Positions 1 to 9,711 are shown, counted from the first letter of the stretch. The stretch: 64,000 bases of DNA from Bacteroidota bacterium (GCA_022709385.1 JAKLIX010000001.1:496001-560000), one strand, 5' to 3'. The notes: generated by a model from the sequence alone, not told the origin. A program made the numbers and translations.

Positions 1-798
1 CACCATGTCGAGGTGGATAAAAGATTCGGGCTTGAAAGGAAGTTCCTGGACGATGATATGTTTGGAGCGTTTTTCTTTTTTGAAGTAATCGATCAGAAAA
101 TCGATGCCCTGGGTGGTGGTGCGGGTACCTGTGCCTACCAGCAGTACATCCTCCCTCGCAACGATCACGTCTCCTCCTTCTATACTCACCTGGGAGGATA
201 GTGGCAGATGCAGCGGATTGATGGTTGGGATACCGAAGGAAGGGTGATGGCAGAAAATGCTTTCCATAATGATCGACTCTCTTTCCCTCACCACGCTGGC
301 CATTTTGGCGATGAGGGCCTTACCGGAAAGGCAGACGGCCGGATCGCGCATGAAAAAGAAATTGTGGAGGGGCATCAGGTCATAGCGTCCTTTGGAGAGG
401 AATTTCGTCAGGTTGTCTTTTTCCATGGGTACGCCTTCAATCAGGGCGGTGGCGAGGTCGTTCGCCGGCAAGGCACAAAGGCTGTCATGCATGAATGCCA
501 CATTTTCCCAGCGGCAGATCCGGGCTGTCAGCTCTTCCTTGACGGCGGGGATTTCCAGGATATCCCTGAGCAGGTCTTTCACTTCCAGCACTTCGGATAC
601 CTTTGAAAGGACTCCGTGCAGTTGCCGGTACTCCGCCAGGGCGATATGCAGGTTGAGGATATCGCTGTACAAGGCTCTTTCTGCCGTTTCGGGAGTCATA
701 TTTTCCACTTCCGCTCCCGGCATATGGACGATGACCTTTTCCAGCCGGTCAACCTCCGAACGGATGTTTACGGCCGTTTCCCCAGTTGTGATTGCCAT
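1..798 (-). CDS. Arginine deiminase family protein (partial, C-terminus beyond left edge)
   Basis: Hydrolyses arginine to citrulline and ammonia if it is a true arginine deiminase. Translating the minus strand from the ATG at 798 gives 266 open codons running off the left edge. Family motifs are clear: NFFFMRDPA around residues 146-154 (substrate-binding Arg-Asp), EGGD at 207-210, a GTGTRTT stretch at 222-228 and IHLDM at 261-265, which carries the catalytic His. The nucleophilic Cys near the C-terminus lies outside the window, so activity cannot be confirmed. No carbamate kinase or ornithine carbamoyltransferase gene is visible on this side. It is divergent from the truncated thioredoxin gene at 915. 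A related amidinotransferase-fold hydrolase is the main alternative. Confidence 0.85.
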   Translation of the reverse strand, partial: MAITTGETAVNIRSEVDRLEKVIVHMPGAEVENMTPETAERALYSDILNLHIALAEYRQLHGVLSKVSEVLEVKDLLRDILEIPAVKEELTARICRWENVAFMHDSLCALPANDLATALIEGVPMEKDNLTKFLSKGRYDLMPLHNFFFMRDPAVCLSGKALIAKMASVVRERESIIMESIFCHHPSFGIPTINPLHLPLSSQVSIEGGDVIVAREDVLLVGTGTRTTTQGIDFLIDYFKKEKRSKHIIVQELPFKPESFIHLDMV

Positions 799-914
799 AT
801 CTTTTGGTACTGTTTACCGGACGAAGATACGGCAAAGATCGCATTTGAAATCCTGATGCGGCGACAGATTCCCGCAAATTGAACAAGACAGGCCCGGAAG
901 TGGTTCTTTTGAGC

Positions 915-1128
915 ATGATGCGTCTCAGCCTAATAACTGTCTTTGTTTGTATGCTGTCTCTGATGGCTCTGGCACAGCCCGGAAACGGCAGCCCTCCGGT
1001 GGTGGGCTTTCCGGAAGTGGAACGCCTGCTATCGCTGAGGAACGATACGGTTTATGTCCTGAATTTCTGGGCTACCTGGTGTGTTCCCTGTGTAAAGGAA
1101 CTGCCTGCTTTCCGGCAGCTGCATGCGT
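915..1128 (+). pseudogene. Truncated TlpA-like thioredoxin, N-terminal half only
   Basis: The frame opens with a signal peptide ([20 protein letters not shown]) and continues into a thioredoxin core with [17 protein letters not shown], whose WCVPC redox motif is typical of TlpA/ResA periplasmic disulfide reductases. About 71 residues in, right after the helix following the active site, similarity stops. The remaining frame (to 1253) is antisense to the C-terminus of the FG-GAP gene and resembles no thioredoxin. The break coincides with the stop codon of that convergent gene at 1129-1131. The missing half, with the cis-Pro and last two strands, is not visible elsewhere nearby. I chose the ATG at 915 over an upstream TTG at 879 because it starts the signal peptide. 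It looks like a deletion remnant or an assembly junction. Confidence 0.7.
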
Positions 1129-3327
1129 TCATTCCGTTTTCACGAGTTTGCGGGTATAAACCCGTTCACCGCTTTGCAGCCTCAGGAGGTACATGCCGGC
1201 CGGCAGTTTCGACAGCTCAAGCGAAAAGGTGTTTTGACCGGCTTGCTGTTTAAAGATCATCTCCCCGGTCAGTGTTGCCAGTTCCGCTTCTGTGAAAAGC
1301 AGATCTGATTGGATAGTCACCGTATTTTTCACGGGGTTGGGAATGATCAGGATTGCTCCGCCGGTCTCCGTTCCGGCCAGTCCGGTCACGATTACCTGGT
1401 GGCATGAAGAGGTGTCGGTACATCCTTCATGGGTGATGATGACGGCATAACTACCGTTTACGGCAGGGGTAAAGCTTTGGCCTGAAGCACCCTGCACGGG
1501 ACTTGCTGCATTGCAGTCCCACCATTGGTAAGCGGCGCCGGCCAGGTTGGCTGTCAGCGTGATTCCGTTCAGGCTGACGCCGGTGTCGATGGTAATGACA
1601 GTGACATACAGGGACTGAGGCGGGGAGCTTCCGGCAGGTGAATTTGCCACCACGCTGATAAAACCGCTGCCGGCGCCGGCGATCGTGCTGATGCTGTGGG
1701 TGGTTGAGCTTCCGGTCCAGCCCGGGGGGAGCGTCCAGGTGTAGGAGGTGGCACCGGCAGCGGGGGGAATGCTGTACACCGGGCTGCTGCCTTCACAAAC
1801 AGTGGTAAAGCCGGAAACCGGTCCCGGGATCACCGGTGTAGCGCCGCAGGTGTCAATGGCGAAGGGACCGCTTACCACACTGTAGGTGTTGGCGGATGTG
1901 GTAATGGTGAATTTCAGGTAACAGTCCACAGAGGAAGCTGCCGGTATGGTCCACTGGCACATCCCGGAGTTGGGGATGTTGATCATCACCGGTGAGAAAG
2001 GGCCCTGGGCGCCGGTGGAGGAGAAGTCGATGCTCACCGTGGCGGTATTACCGGGAGGCAGGCTGCTGGTCCATTTGATGAACTGCATGGATCCGTGGCA
2101 GAAGAACTCATTTCCTTTCGGGAAAACCGGGCTGAGGCTCAATTCGGTGGCTACAAGGGTGTTCAGGTAAACCCGCATCATATTTGAGCCGTTGTATTTG
2201 GCCCAGTAGATGATATCGGGATAGCCGTTATGGTCGAGGTCGCGCAGCTTGACATCGTACAGGGTGGTTTCCGGAACGGTGAGGGTGGCCGATTGAAGCC
2301 AGTTTCCTGCACCGTCACCCTTGTAGATGGTGAACAATCCCGAACGATAGGTGATCAGGTCCAGATAGGAATCGGCATCCAGGTCGCCGAAAGCCAGGTT
2401 CTGCAGGCTCTGGGTTGTGGTTGGCAGGCCGTTGGAGGCATTGATCCATGCGTTGGACGGGATGTCATACTTAAACACCCTCGGGTATCCGTCGGCGGTG
2501 GTGGCGATATCCATGGCGCCATCGTTGTTCATATCGGCTACATCGAAAATGAAGGAATAAGTGTTGAACGGAAGGCCATTCTGCATCAGACTGAACTGCC
2601 CGTTGCCGTTGTTCCGCCAGGCTTGTCCGGCCTGCCCGTTGAACTGGGTGTTGTTGGCGATAAAATCCACCTTCCCGTCCTTGTCGAAATCCCCGAAACG
2701 GAATTGCCCGTTGGAGTTCAGATCCAATGCGCCCGGGAAAGGGGTCCAGGTGCCGTTTCCGTTGTTTTTATACAGCCAGACGCCATCGCAGCATCCAAAT
2801 GAGTTGGCACCCAGGTCGAGCTTCCCGTCATTGTCCACATCGGCCATGTCGCAGCCTGCCATGCCCCAGCTCTGACCCTGCAGTCCCAGGTTATCATCCC
2901 AGGGGACCCAGTTGTTCCCTGTTCCGTCGCCGAGTACCACTTCCAGCACCTGGTCGCCGAAATCAACGCCGGCGTAATTATGATGTATCCCGTATGCTAC
3001 GTCCATGATACCGTCATTGTTCACGTCACCGAGCGCTACACCGCCATAGCCGAAATCCCCGTTCATCACCTTGCTCCAGGAAGTGCCGTCGCCGTTGTTT
3101 TTAAAGACCATGATGCCATTTTCAGTGGAAATCAGCGGACTCCAGTGATCACCCACCGAAACCAGATCCAGGTCTCCGTCGTTATCAATATCTCCGATCG
3201 CAAACTGGGTGCGACCGCTCTCATAAACATCTGTCAGACCGGCCGTTACCTGTACATAGGTAAACTGGGCCACTGACTGCAGGCTTAAGCACAAGCCTGC
3301 CAGGCAAAATAAAACATATCGTTGCAT
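1129..3327 (-). CDS. FG-GAP/VCBS beta-propeller T9SS cargo protein
   Basis: A 732-residue secreted protein of unknown partner, probably exported by T9SS and kept at the surface. It has a signal peptide (residues 1-20, ending SVAQ). Seven FG-GAP/VCBS repeats follow, each with a calcium-type DxDxDG-like loop, starting near residues 46, 101, 163, 213, 265, 315 and 363; seven is the number for a closed integrin-alpha-like propeller. Residues about 395-500 form an unassigned beta domain, about 505-580 a PKD/Ig-like domain, and the last 80 or so a type A sorting domain ([11 protein letters not shown] then [20 protein letters not shown]). The sixth loop (DLDADS) lacks the usual Gly. It ends exactly where the truncated thioredoxin gene breaks. 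Family assignment is firm; ligand unknown. Confidence 0.88.
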   Translation of the reverse strand: MQRYVLFCLAGLCLSLQSVAQFTYVQVTAGLTDVYESGRTQFAIGDIDNDGDLDLVSVGDHWSPLISTENGIMVFKNNGDGTSWSKVMNGDFGYGGVALGDVNNDGIMDVAYGIHHNYAGVDFGDQVLEVVLGDGTGNNWVPWDDNLGLQGQSWGMAGCDMADVDNDGKLDLGANSFGCCDGVWLYKNNGNGTWTPFPGALDLNSNGQFRFGDFDKDGKVDFIANNTQFNGQAGQAWRNNGNGQFSLMQNGLPFNTYSFIFDVADMNNDGAMDIATTADGYPRVFKYDIPSNAWINASNGLPTTTQSLQNLAFGDLDADSYLDLITYRSGLFTIYKGDGAGNWLQSATLTVPETTLYDVKLRDLDHNGYPDIIYWAKYNGSNMMRVYLNTLVATELSLSPVFPKGNEFFCHGSMQFIKWTSSLPPGNTATVSIDFSSTGAQGPFSPVMINIPNSGMCQWTIPAASSVDCYLKFTITTSANTYSVVSGPFAIDTCGATPVIPGPVSGFTTVCEGSSPVYSIPPAAGATSYTWTLPPGWTGSSTTHSISTIAGAGSGFISVVANSPAGSSPPQSLYVTVITIDTGVSLNGITLTANLAGAAYQWWDCNAASPVQGASGQSFTPAVNGSYAVIITHEGCTDTSSCHQVIVTGLAGTETGGAILIIPNPVKNTVTIQSDLLFTEAELATLTGEMIFKQQAGQNTFSLELSKLPAGMYLLRLQSGERVYTRKLVKTE

Positions 3328-3555
3328 ACCGCTAAGATTATCTCAGACAATGATAAGCATTTTTTTTGAATATACAGGCGGGAACGTTTTTCCGGAAACC
3401 GGAATCCAGGAAGATTTTCGCAGAGAAGCATGATTTTTTCCCTTTATTTTTTCCGTTTTGGTTTTTTCATGCATCTATACTAAAGGGCGCGTGCTTTCCG
3501 CGAGGGGACATGTTGCGCTGAAGCAGCAGGGTTGTTAATATAATTAATTGATAAT

Positions 3556-4257
3556 ATGGAAGATACCAGACAAGTATCCAGCATCCGGATGTGGGCAGAA
3601 GAAGACAGGCCAAGGGAGAAACTTTTGTTGAAAGGACGTCATGCCCTGAGTGATGCAGAGCTGATTGCGATTTTGCTTGGCACGGGCACGCGGGGTGAAT
3701 CGGCGCTTGAACTGGCCAGGCGTATCCTCAGGCAATCGGGCGACAATCTGCTGGAATTGTCGAAGTGCAGTGCGCAGGAGTTGATGAAGAACTTCAGGGG
3801 TCTTGGTCCGGCCAAGACGATTTCCCTGCTGGCGGCCCTGGAGCTGGGTAACCGCAAACGAAGCGCGGAAGCTGTAAAAAGACTAAAGATCAGCAGCAGC
3901 AAGGATGTGTTTGAATATTTACGCGGGATGCTGGGCGACAGTCCGTACGAAGAATTCTGGATGCTGGTTTTGAACCGTTCCAATCAGGTCAGGAAGGCTG
4001 TTTGTGTGAGTGAGGGAGGATTTTCGGGGACGGTAGCCGATCCCAAGAAGATTTTTCTGCTGGCCCTGGAGCACAAGGCCACGGCCATCATTTTATCACA
4101 TAATCATCCCTCGGGCAATCCCCAGCCCAGTGCAGCCGATGTCAGTCTGACCCGTCAGCTCAGGGACGGAGGGGTATTGCTGGAGATGCCGCTGATCGAC
4201 CATGTCATCATCGGTGACGAAAAATATTTTAGTTTTGCAGACGAAGGCCTGTTTTAA
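3556..4257 (+). CDS. radC: RadC family JAMM-domain protein
   Basis: A 233-residue protein of the RadC family (historically called DNA repair protein, true role unsettled). Residues about 64-100 form a helix-hairpin-helix-like segment (FRGLGPAKTISLLAALELG), and the C-terminal JAMM/MPN domain carries the metal motif HNHPSGNPQPSAAD near residue 181. Length and order are normal for the family. The gene is chromosomal, not in an anti-restriction setting. It begins a plus-strand run; the epimerase gene follows after 15 bases, suggesting co-transcription. Confidence 0.93.
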   Translation: MEDTRQVSSIRMWAEEDRPREKLLLKGRHALSDAELIAILLGTGTRGESALELARRILRQSGDNLLELSKCSAQELMKNFRGLGPAKTISLLAALELGNRKRSAEAVKRLKISSSKDVFEYLRGMLGDSPYEEFWMLVLNRSNQVRKAVCVSEGGFSGTVADPKKIFLLALEHKATAIILSHNHPSGNPQPSAADVSLTRQLRDGGVLLEMPLIDHVIIGDEKYFSFADEGLF

Positions 4258-4272
4258 AGCGTTATCTTCCTC

Positions 4273-5421
4273 ATGATCAAGATTATTACCGTTATCGGTG
4301 CACGGCCGCAGATCATCAAGGCTTCTGCTGTCAGCCGTGCCATCCGGCGTCATTTCTCCCTTTACATCCAGGAAGTCATCGTGCATACCGGACAGCATTA
4401 TGATGAGAACATGTCGGAAGTGTTTTTCAGGCAGCTTGATGTGCCGGAGCCGGACTACAACCTGGAGGTGGGCAGCGGATTACACGGGCTTCAGACGGCC
4501 AGGATGATCGAAGGGCTGGAGCGTGTCATGTTGCAGGAGCAGCCTCATTATGTCATCCTTTACGGCGACACCAACTCTACGCTGGCAGGTGCCGTGGCGG
4601 CTTCAAAGCTGAAGATCCCCATTGCACATGTGGAAGCCGGCCTGCGCAGTTTCAACAAGTCCATGCCGGAAGAGATCAACCGTATCCTTTGCGACCATGT
4701 GTCAAGCTTGTTGTTTTCGCCGACCCTGACAGGTGTAAATAATCTGGAGCGTGAAGGTTTTAGCCTTGAAAATAAGGGAATGGCCAGCGCCGATCACCCG
4801 AAAATTCACCATTGCGGGGATGTGATGTATGATAACAGCCTGTATTTCTCCGGAATGGCTGAAAAGCAGTCGAATGTGATGGAGGAGAACGACCTGGAAG
4901 CCGGTCAGTACGTCCTTGCCACCATACACCGCGATCACAACACCGACGACCCTGTCAGACTCGATAATATTTTCAGGTCCCTGCTCAGCATCACTGCCGG
5001 ATACGGCCTGCCGGTCATTGCGCCCCTGCATCCGCGCACTGCAGCCATACTTGAAAAGAACCTGAAGCCGGAGACCTACGAAGAAGTGAAGCGTTCCCTG
5101 CTGGTCAGGCTCATCCCGCCTGCTTCCTTTTTTGATATGATGACCCTGGAAAAGCATTGCCTGATGGTGATGACGGATTCCGGAGGGGTCCAGAAAGAAG
5201 CCTGGTTCAACCAGAAGCCCTGCCTGATCCTTCGTCCGGAAACGGAGTGGCTGGAGATCACCGCTGCCGGTGCGGGAATGGTGACCGATACCGATCCTGA
5301 CCGCATCATCAGGGCCTTCGATCATTACCTGCAAAATCCTCCTGCGGCCTTTCCGCCGGTTTTCGGCGACGGCAAAGCGGCGGAGTTTATCTGTAAAGAA
5401 ATCATGAACAACTGCGAATGA
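4273..5421 (+). CDS. wecB: UDP-N-acetylglucosamine 2-epimerase (non-hydrolysing)
   Basis: Interconverts UDP-GlcNAc and UDP-ManNAc, a precursor of surface glycans. The 382-residue protein starts with the Rossmann motif IGARPQIIKA and has HTGQHYDENMS near residue 38, VEAGLRSFNKSMPEEINR near 123 and the UDP-binding DSGGVQKEAWF near 302, all hallmarks of the WecB/MnaA family. It overlaps the next gene by four bases (ATGA), so the epimerase is probably translationally coupled to the deacetylase-like protein and a GNAT-like protein. This context points to a specific surface or cell-wall polysaccharide rather than a general housekeeping role. Confidence 0.93.
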   Translation: MIKIITVIGARPQIIKASAVSRAIRRHFSLYIQEVIVHTGQHYDENMSEVFFRQLDVPEPDYNLEVGSGLHGLQTARMIEGLERVMLQEQPHYVILYGDTNSTLAGAVAASKLKIPIAHVEAGLRSFNKSMPEEINRILCDHVSSLLFSPTLTGVNNLEREGFSLENKGMASADHPKIHHCGDVMYDNSLYFSGMAEKQSNVMEENDLEAGQYVLATIHRDHNTDDPVRLDNIFRSLLSITAGYGLPVIAPLHPRTAAILEKNLKPETYEEVKRSLLVRLIPPASFFDMMTLEKHCLMVMTDSGGVQKEAWFNQKPCLILRPETEWLEITAAGAGMVTDTDPDRIIRAFDHYLQNPPAAFPPVFGDGKAAEFICKEIMNNCE

Positions 5422-6701
5422 TTGCTGTCCTTGTCCCTGCTTTCAGTCCCCGCCTGGAATACACCCTCGGTGTGCTGCTGAAACACTTTGCAGGTGAGGA
5501 TTACAGCATCATGACCGACAAAGAAGCCTTCCTGAGGGCGGACGGGATTAAAATCAACTATACCGGCGAACCCCTTTCCTCCGGTATCCATGTCAATCCC
5601 CATGGACTGCTTTTTGAACCGGGGATACAGCCAGTTGATGTTCCTGTTTCTTCGTTCAGGGGAATACCGGTGCTGTTTCCCGCGGAATCTGGTTTTCCTT
5701 TCGATATATTTTCAGCTTCCTTTTACCTGCTCAGCCGGTATGAAGAGTACCTTCCCCATACTCCCGACCGTTTCGGCCGTTACAAGGCCGAAGACAGTCT
5801 GGCTTACCGGCATGGCTTTTCAAATATCCCCGTGATTGATCACTGGCTGAAGCTGCTGCTGCCGGAGGGCATCCTGCCTCAACAGCTTACCCTTACACCG
5901 ACGGTGGATATTGATGTGGCCTATGCCTACCGGTTCAAGGGATGGAAAAGGACTGCCGGAGGCTTTGCACTTTCCCTGCTGCAGGTTGATTTCCGCGCTT
6001 TCACCGACAGGGCGATGGTGCTATGCACAGGTCGCCCCGATCCCTATGATACCTATGATTATATCAGGGAGGTACACGCAAGGCGGGGATTGAAGCCCCT
6101 TTTTTTCGTGCTGTGCGGGGCTTACGGTCCGTACGATAAAAATATCCCGTCGCGGCATCCGGCATTTTCAAAGCTCATCGGCCGCTTGTCAGAAACCGGA
6201 ACGGTGGGCATCCATCCTTCCTTTGCTTCCTTTGACGATCCCGGGAAACTGGAGGAGGAACTTGGGCTATTAGCCGCAATGCTGGGGCGACCTGTCACAA
6301 CAAGCAGGCAGCATTATTTAAGACTTTCATTGCCAGGTACATACAGGGAGCTGATTAGGCTTGGCATCACTGACGATTACAGCATGGGATATGCAGCCGT
6401 ACCCGGTTTCAGGGCAGGCACCAGCCGGCCTTTTCCATGGTACGACCTTCATCGTGAGGAAAGTACCCTGCTGATGGTGCATCCCTTCACCGTGATGGAC
6501 GGAAGTCTGAAGGATTATTTGAAACTCGGCACGGAAGAGGCTTCTTCCGTGATTTCCGGTTTGATCCAGCAGCTGAAAGCGACCGGAGGCTGTTTTATGC
6601 CCCTGTGGCACAATGAGAGTTTCAGTGATACCGGCAGGTGGAAGGGCTGGCGGAAAGTGTATGAAAACATGCTGGATGAAATCTTAACAAGCGGATTATG
6701 A
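5418..6701 (+). CDS. Polysaccharide deacetylase-like (NodB-fold) protein
   Basis: A 427-residue cytoplasmic-looking protein without signal peptide. The N-terminal half (about 1-150) is a Bacteroidota-type domain of unknown function. The rest resembles a NodB/CE4 fold: PTVDIDVAYAY near residue 160 takes the place of the usual TFDDG metal motif, GIHPSFAS near 270 offers the metal His, and MPLWHNESF near 400 matches the terminal motif with a catalytic His. It would act on N-acetyl groups of a sugar nucleotide- or lipid-linked glycan, but this is inferred from fold. Overlaps of four bases on both sides tie it to the epimerase and the acyltransferase-like gene. I do not know a characterised member. 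Confidence 0.75.
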   Translation: MIAVLVPAFSPRLEYTLGVLLKHFAGEDYSIMTDKEAFLRADGIKINYTGEPLSSGIHVNPHGLLFEPGIQPVDVPVSSFRGIPVLFPAESGFPFDIFSASFYLLSRYEEYLPHTPDRFGRYKAEDSLAYRHGFSNIPVIDHWLKLLLPEGILPQQLTLTPTVDIDVAYAYRFKGWKRTAGGFALSLLQVDFRAFTDRAMVLCTGRPDPYDTYDYIREVHARRGLKPLFFVLCGAYGPYDKNIPSRHPAFSKLIGRLSETGTVGIHPSFASFDDPGKLEEELGLLAAMLGRPVTTSRQHYLRLSLPGTYRELIRLGITDDYSMGYAAVPGFRAGTSRPFPWYDLHREESTLLMVHPFTVMDGSLKDYLKLGTEEASSVISGLIQQLKATGGCFMPLWHNESFSDTGRWKGWRKVYENMLDEILTSGL

Positions 6702-7645
6702 CCAGAGGGATCACTTATCTGAGGCATGAACAGATTGACCGGCGAAAGTGGGATCGTTGCATTGAGGAGGCCATCAATGGCCATGTGTATGCCTGGTCCT
6801 GGTACCTGGATAGTGTTTGTGATCAATGGGATGCCATGGTGGAAGGCGATTATGACAGTGTATTCCCGCTGCCGTGGCGCAGCAGGATGGGGATCCGCTA
6901 TGTATACCAGCCTCCCTTTACCCAGCAACTGGGACTTTTCACCAGGGGGCAGTCCGGCGGGGAGCGGCTGAATGCCTTTCTGGATGCCTTGCCTGCCCAT
7001 TTCCGGCTGACGGAGATACAGCTGAATGCTTACAACAGGCCTTCCCATCCTGCATACTCGGTCCGTATGCGGCCAAACCTGGTGATGGACCTGATCCCGC
7101 CCTATGAGATCATATCCGGTGGCTATTCCCAGAACCTGAAAAGGCATGTGCGCAAGGCAGCAGCCTCGGGCTGGATCATTACGGAAGATGTAAAACCCTC
7201 CAGGCTGATCAGGCTGTTCCGCGAGAACCGGGGCAGGGAGTTGAAGACCCTGAATGACAGGGATTATGAGCGTCTGGAGAGACTTACGGCCGAATGCAGT
7301 AAAAGAGCATGCCTTCACCTGCTGGGGTCCGGACCCGGTGGCGGTGAGCCTGACGCAGGGGTGATTTTTGCGGAATCCCACGGGAAGCTGGTACTGCTTT
7401 TTTCCGCGACCGGTCCGGAAGCCCGGCAGCAGGCTGCCATGGCGGCGCTGATCGACTACATGATCAGGAAGCATGCAGGGAAGAACCTGGTGCTGGATTT
7501 CGAAGGGTCAGAAGACCCCGGAATGGCACAGTTTTATGGCAGTTTCGGTGCAGTCGCCTCGCCATATCCTTTTATCAGGAAGAACAGCCTGGGGCCCTTC
7601 ACCCGTTTCGCAGCGGGAATCTTCAAACCTTCCCTCAGGAGGTAA
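6698..7645 (+). CDS. GNAT/FemAB-like acyltransferase superfamily protein
   Basis: A 315-residue protein with the general look of the FemAB/GNAT double-domain superfamily: a WSWYLDSVCDQWDAM segment near the N-terminus, a basic helix (SQNLKRHVRKA) near residue 145 and a second GNAT-like half with GVIFAESHGKLVLLFSATG. Such proteins transfer an aminoacyl or acyl group to a glycan or peptide. It overlaps the deacetylase-like gene by four bases (ATGA). A reasonable inference is that deacetylation frees an amine that this enzyme re-acylates, but donor and acceptor are unknown. There is no membrane segment or signal peptide. Confidence 0.65.
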   Translation: MTRGITYLRHEQIDRRKWDRCIEEAINGHVYAWSWYLDSVCDQWDAMVEGDYDSVFPLPWRSRMGIRYVYQPPFTQQLGLFTRGQSGGERLNAFLDALPAHFRLTEIQLNAYNRPSHPAYSVRMRPNLVMDLIPPYEIISGGYSQNLKRHVRKAAASGWIITEDVKPSRLIRLFRENRGRELKTLNDRDYERLERLTAECSKRACLHLLGSGPGGGEPDAGVIFAESHGKLVLLFSATGPEARQQAAMAALIDYMIRKHAGKNLVLDFEGSEDPGMAQFYGSFGAVASPYPFIRKNSLGPFTRFAAGIFKPSLRR

Positions 7646-7716
7646 ATCCGTTAACTTCCTGCCTGGTGCTGGTCCCGGGTGCTTGCTTTGTTCTTCTGTC
7701 CTTGCCTGGCATTCTT

Positions 7717-7747
7717 TTTTATATTTCAAATAATTAGCGTATGTTTG
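7717..7747 (+). promoter_or_regulatory. Bacteroidota-type promoter of upp
   Basis: TATGTTTG at 7740-7747 matches the Bacteroidota -7 box TAnnTTTG, and a TTT lies exactly 20 bases upstream at 7717-7719 in the -33 position. The predicted transcription start is about ten bases before the upp ATG at 7764, giving upp a very short leader. Confidence 0.55.
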
Positions 7748-7763
7748 AGCAAATATTTGAACA

Positions 7764-8414
7764 ATGGTAAAAAACCTGGGACAGCAGCACAGCATTCTCA
7801 ACCAGTATATTGCAGAGATACGCGATGAACGGGTCCAGCAGGACAGCCTTCGGTTCCGGCGCAACCTGGAACGTATCGGTATGTTTTTCGGATACAGGAT
7901 CAGTGAAACACTGGTGTATGAGAAGAAGGAGATCACAACCACCCTGGGGGTTGCAGAAGTGCCGGTGCTGACAGACTATCCCGTGCTGGCGACGATCCTC
8001 AGAGCAGGGCTTCCGCTTCATCAGGGGCTGCTCAACGTCTTTGACAAATCGGAAAATGCCTTTATTTCGGCTTACCGCATGTATCACAAGGATGGTCGTT
8101 TCAGCATTCAGATAGAGTACTCCTCAACTCCCGATGTGGAAGGAAAAGTGGTGATACTTTCGGACTCGATGCTGGCTACCGGAGCTTCCATGGTGCTGGC
8201 ATATAAGGAGTTGCTTACCAACGGCAAACCGAAGCACACCCACATCATTTCTATCCTTGCAAGCACCGAAGGCGTTGAATACCTGAAAAGAAGCCTTCCG
8301 GGATCCGACATTACCCTGTGGGTGGGCGCCATCGACGAAGAGCTCACCGCCCAGGCTTACATCGTGCCCGGACTTGGGGATGCAGGCGATCTTGCGTACG
8401 GAAAAAAACTGTGA
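7764..8414 (+). CDS. upp: Uracil phosphoribosyltransferase
   Basis: Pyrimidine salvage enzyme converting uracil and PRPP to UMP in the cytosol. The 216-residue protein carries the PRPP-binding motif VVILSDSMLATGAS near residue 131 and the C-terminal uracil-binding loop YIVPGLGDAGDLAYG, both diagnostic of UPRTase. A good -7 box sits 16 bases upstream of the start, so it is probably transcribed on its own and not as part of the glycan trio before it. Confidence 0.94.
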   Translation: MVKNLGQQHSILNQYIAEIRDERVQQDSLRFRRNLERIGMFFGYRISETLVYEKKEITTTLGVAEVPVLTDYPVLATILRAGLPLHQGLLNVFDKSENAFISAYRMYHKDGRFSIQIEYSSTPDVEGKVVILSDSMLATGASMVLAYKELLTNGKPKHTHIISILASTEGVEYLKRSLPGSDITLWVGAIDEELTAQAYIVPGLGDAGDLAYGKKL

Positions 8415-8469
8415 TTTTCATATCAGAATTGGTTCTCTGCCGTTATCAAGCCAGTAACATCCATCGGTC

Positions 8470-9711
8470 ATGCAAGCCATCCTGCTTGAAAATGTAAAAA
8501 TCTCCCTGCGTTCCATCCGCAGTCACCTGCTCAGGACCATACTCACCGTGATGATCATCGCCTTTGGACTGATGGCGCTGGTGGGGATACTGACGGCCAT
8601 CGATTCCATCAAATACTACCTGAACTCCAATTTCACCATGATGGGGGCGAACACCTTTACCATCCGCAACAGGACGCTCCGTATCCATGTGGGTGATTCC
8701 GAGGTGAAACCCAGGGTTTATCCAAAGATCAGCTATGACCAGGCGACGAGGTTCACCGAAGAGTATGGCTTTCCGGCTGTGGCCTCCGTGTTCATGTATG
8801 CTTCTGGCATTGCAACCGTGAAATATGAGACCAATAAGAGCAATCCGAATATTACCGTGATTGGCTGCGATGATCATTACCTGATCACTTCGGGCAATGA
8901 ACTTGAAAAAGGCAGGAATTTCTCGGGTCACGAATTGCAGATGGGGTCCAATGTAGCGCTGGTCGGATCCGAAGTGGTTTCAAAGATTTTCACCAACAAG
9001 GAAGACCCGCTCGAAAAGGTTATCTCTATCGGTCCTGGCAAATACCGCATTATCGGGGTATTGAAGAGCAAGGGTTCGGGGATGGGTTTCAGCAGCGACC
9101 GCACCTGTCTTTTGCCATTGAACAATGTGAGGCAGTATTTCCCCAGACCAAATATGTCGTTCATTATCAATGTGATGGCGAAGAACCCCCAGGATCTGGA
9201 GCCGGCCATCGGGGAAGCGACCGGCTTATTCCGAAAGATCCGCAAGATACCGGTAGGCCGGGAGGACGACTTTGATATTTCCAAGAGCGACCAGGTAGCC
9301 CAGATGTTGATAGAAAACATCCGTTATGTTACGCTGGCGGCTACCATTATCGGTTTCATCACCCTGATGGGTGCGGCGATCGGATTGATGAACATCATGC
9401 TGGTGTCGGTAACCGAGCGCACCCGTGAGATTGGCATCCGGAAGGCCATCGGTGCCAACCGAAGGCTGATCAGGATACAGTTTCTGACCGAAGCGGTCAT
9501 CATCGGACAGATCGGGGGGATGCTCGGGATCATTCTCGGTATTCTGATAGGAAACATTCTGAGCCTGATCATCGGCAGTGCCTTCATCGTACCATGGGTA
9601 TGGATCATCGGAGGTGTGCTGTTGTGTTTCGTGGTAGCGGTCATTTCGGGTTATTATCCCGCCCAGAAGGCTTCCCGCCTCGATCCCATCGAAGCCCTCA
9701 GGTACGAGTAG
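8470..9711 (+). CDS. MacB-like/FtsX-fold ABC transporter permease
   Basis: A 413-residue inner-membrane permease of the MacB/LolC type: one N-terminal membrane helix (residues about 22-44), a large periplasmic MacB core domain (about 50-275) and three C-terminal helices (about 285-307, 338-360, 372-395). The cytoplasmic coupling region [18 protein letters not shown] is typical. The family works with an ATPase to move lipoproteins, peptides or drugs by mechanotransmission across the periplasm. No ATPase or periplasmic adaptor gene is adjacent, so the partner must be encoded elsewhere. It converges with the plug gene, leaving eight bases between stops. Confidence 0.88.
   Translation: MQAILLENVKISLRSIRSHLLRTILTVMIIAFGLMALVGILTAIDSIKYYLNSNFTMMGANTFTIRNRTLRIHVGDSEVKPRVYPKISYDQATRFTEEYGFPAVASVFMYASGIATVKYETNKSNPNITVIGCDDHYLITSGNELEKGRNFSGHELQMGSNVALVGSEVVSKIFTNKEDPLEKVISIGPGKYRIIGVLKSKGSGMGFSSDRTCLLPLNNVRQYFPRPNMSFIINVMAKNPQDLEPAIGEATGLFRKIRKIPVGREDDFDISKSDQVAQMLIENIRYVTLAATIIGFITLMGAAIGLMNIMLVSVTERTREIGIRKAIGANRRLIRIQFLTEAVIIGQIGGMLGIILGILIGNILSLIIGSAFIVPWVWIIGGVLLCFVVAVISGYYPAQKASRLDPIEALRYE

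Noticed and set aside
13-882. Several plus-strand open frames at the left edge
   Set aside because: They lie antisense to the arginine deiminase coding frame, have no recognisable domains and are explained by it.
3390-3404. Small perfect hairpin TTCCGG-AAA-CCGGAA upstream of the FG-GAP gene
   Set aside because: Only six base pairs, no U-tract in either direction, and no relation to a gene boundary; could be chance or a weak operator.
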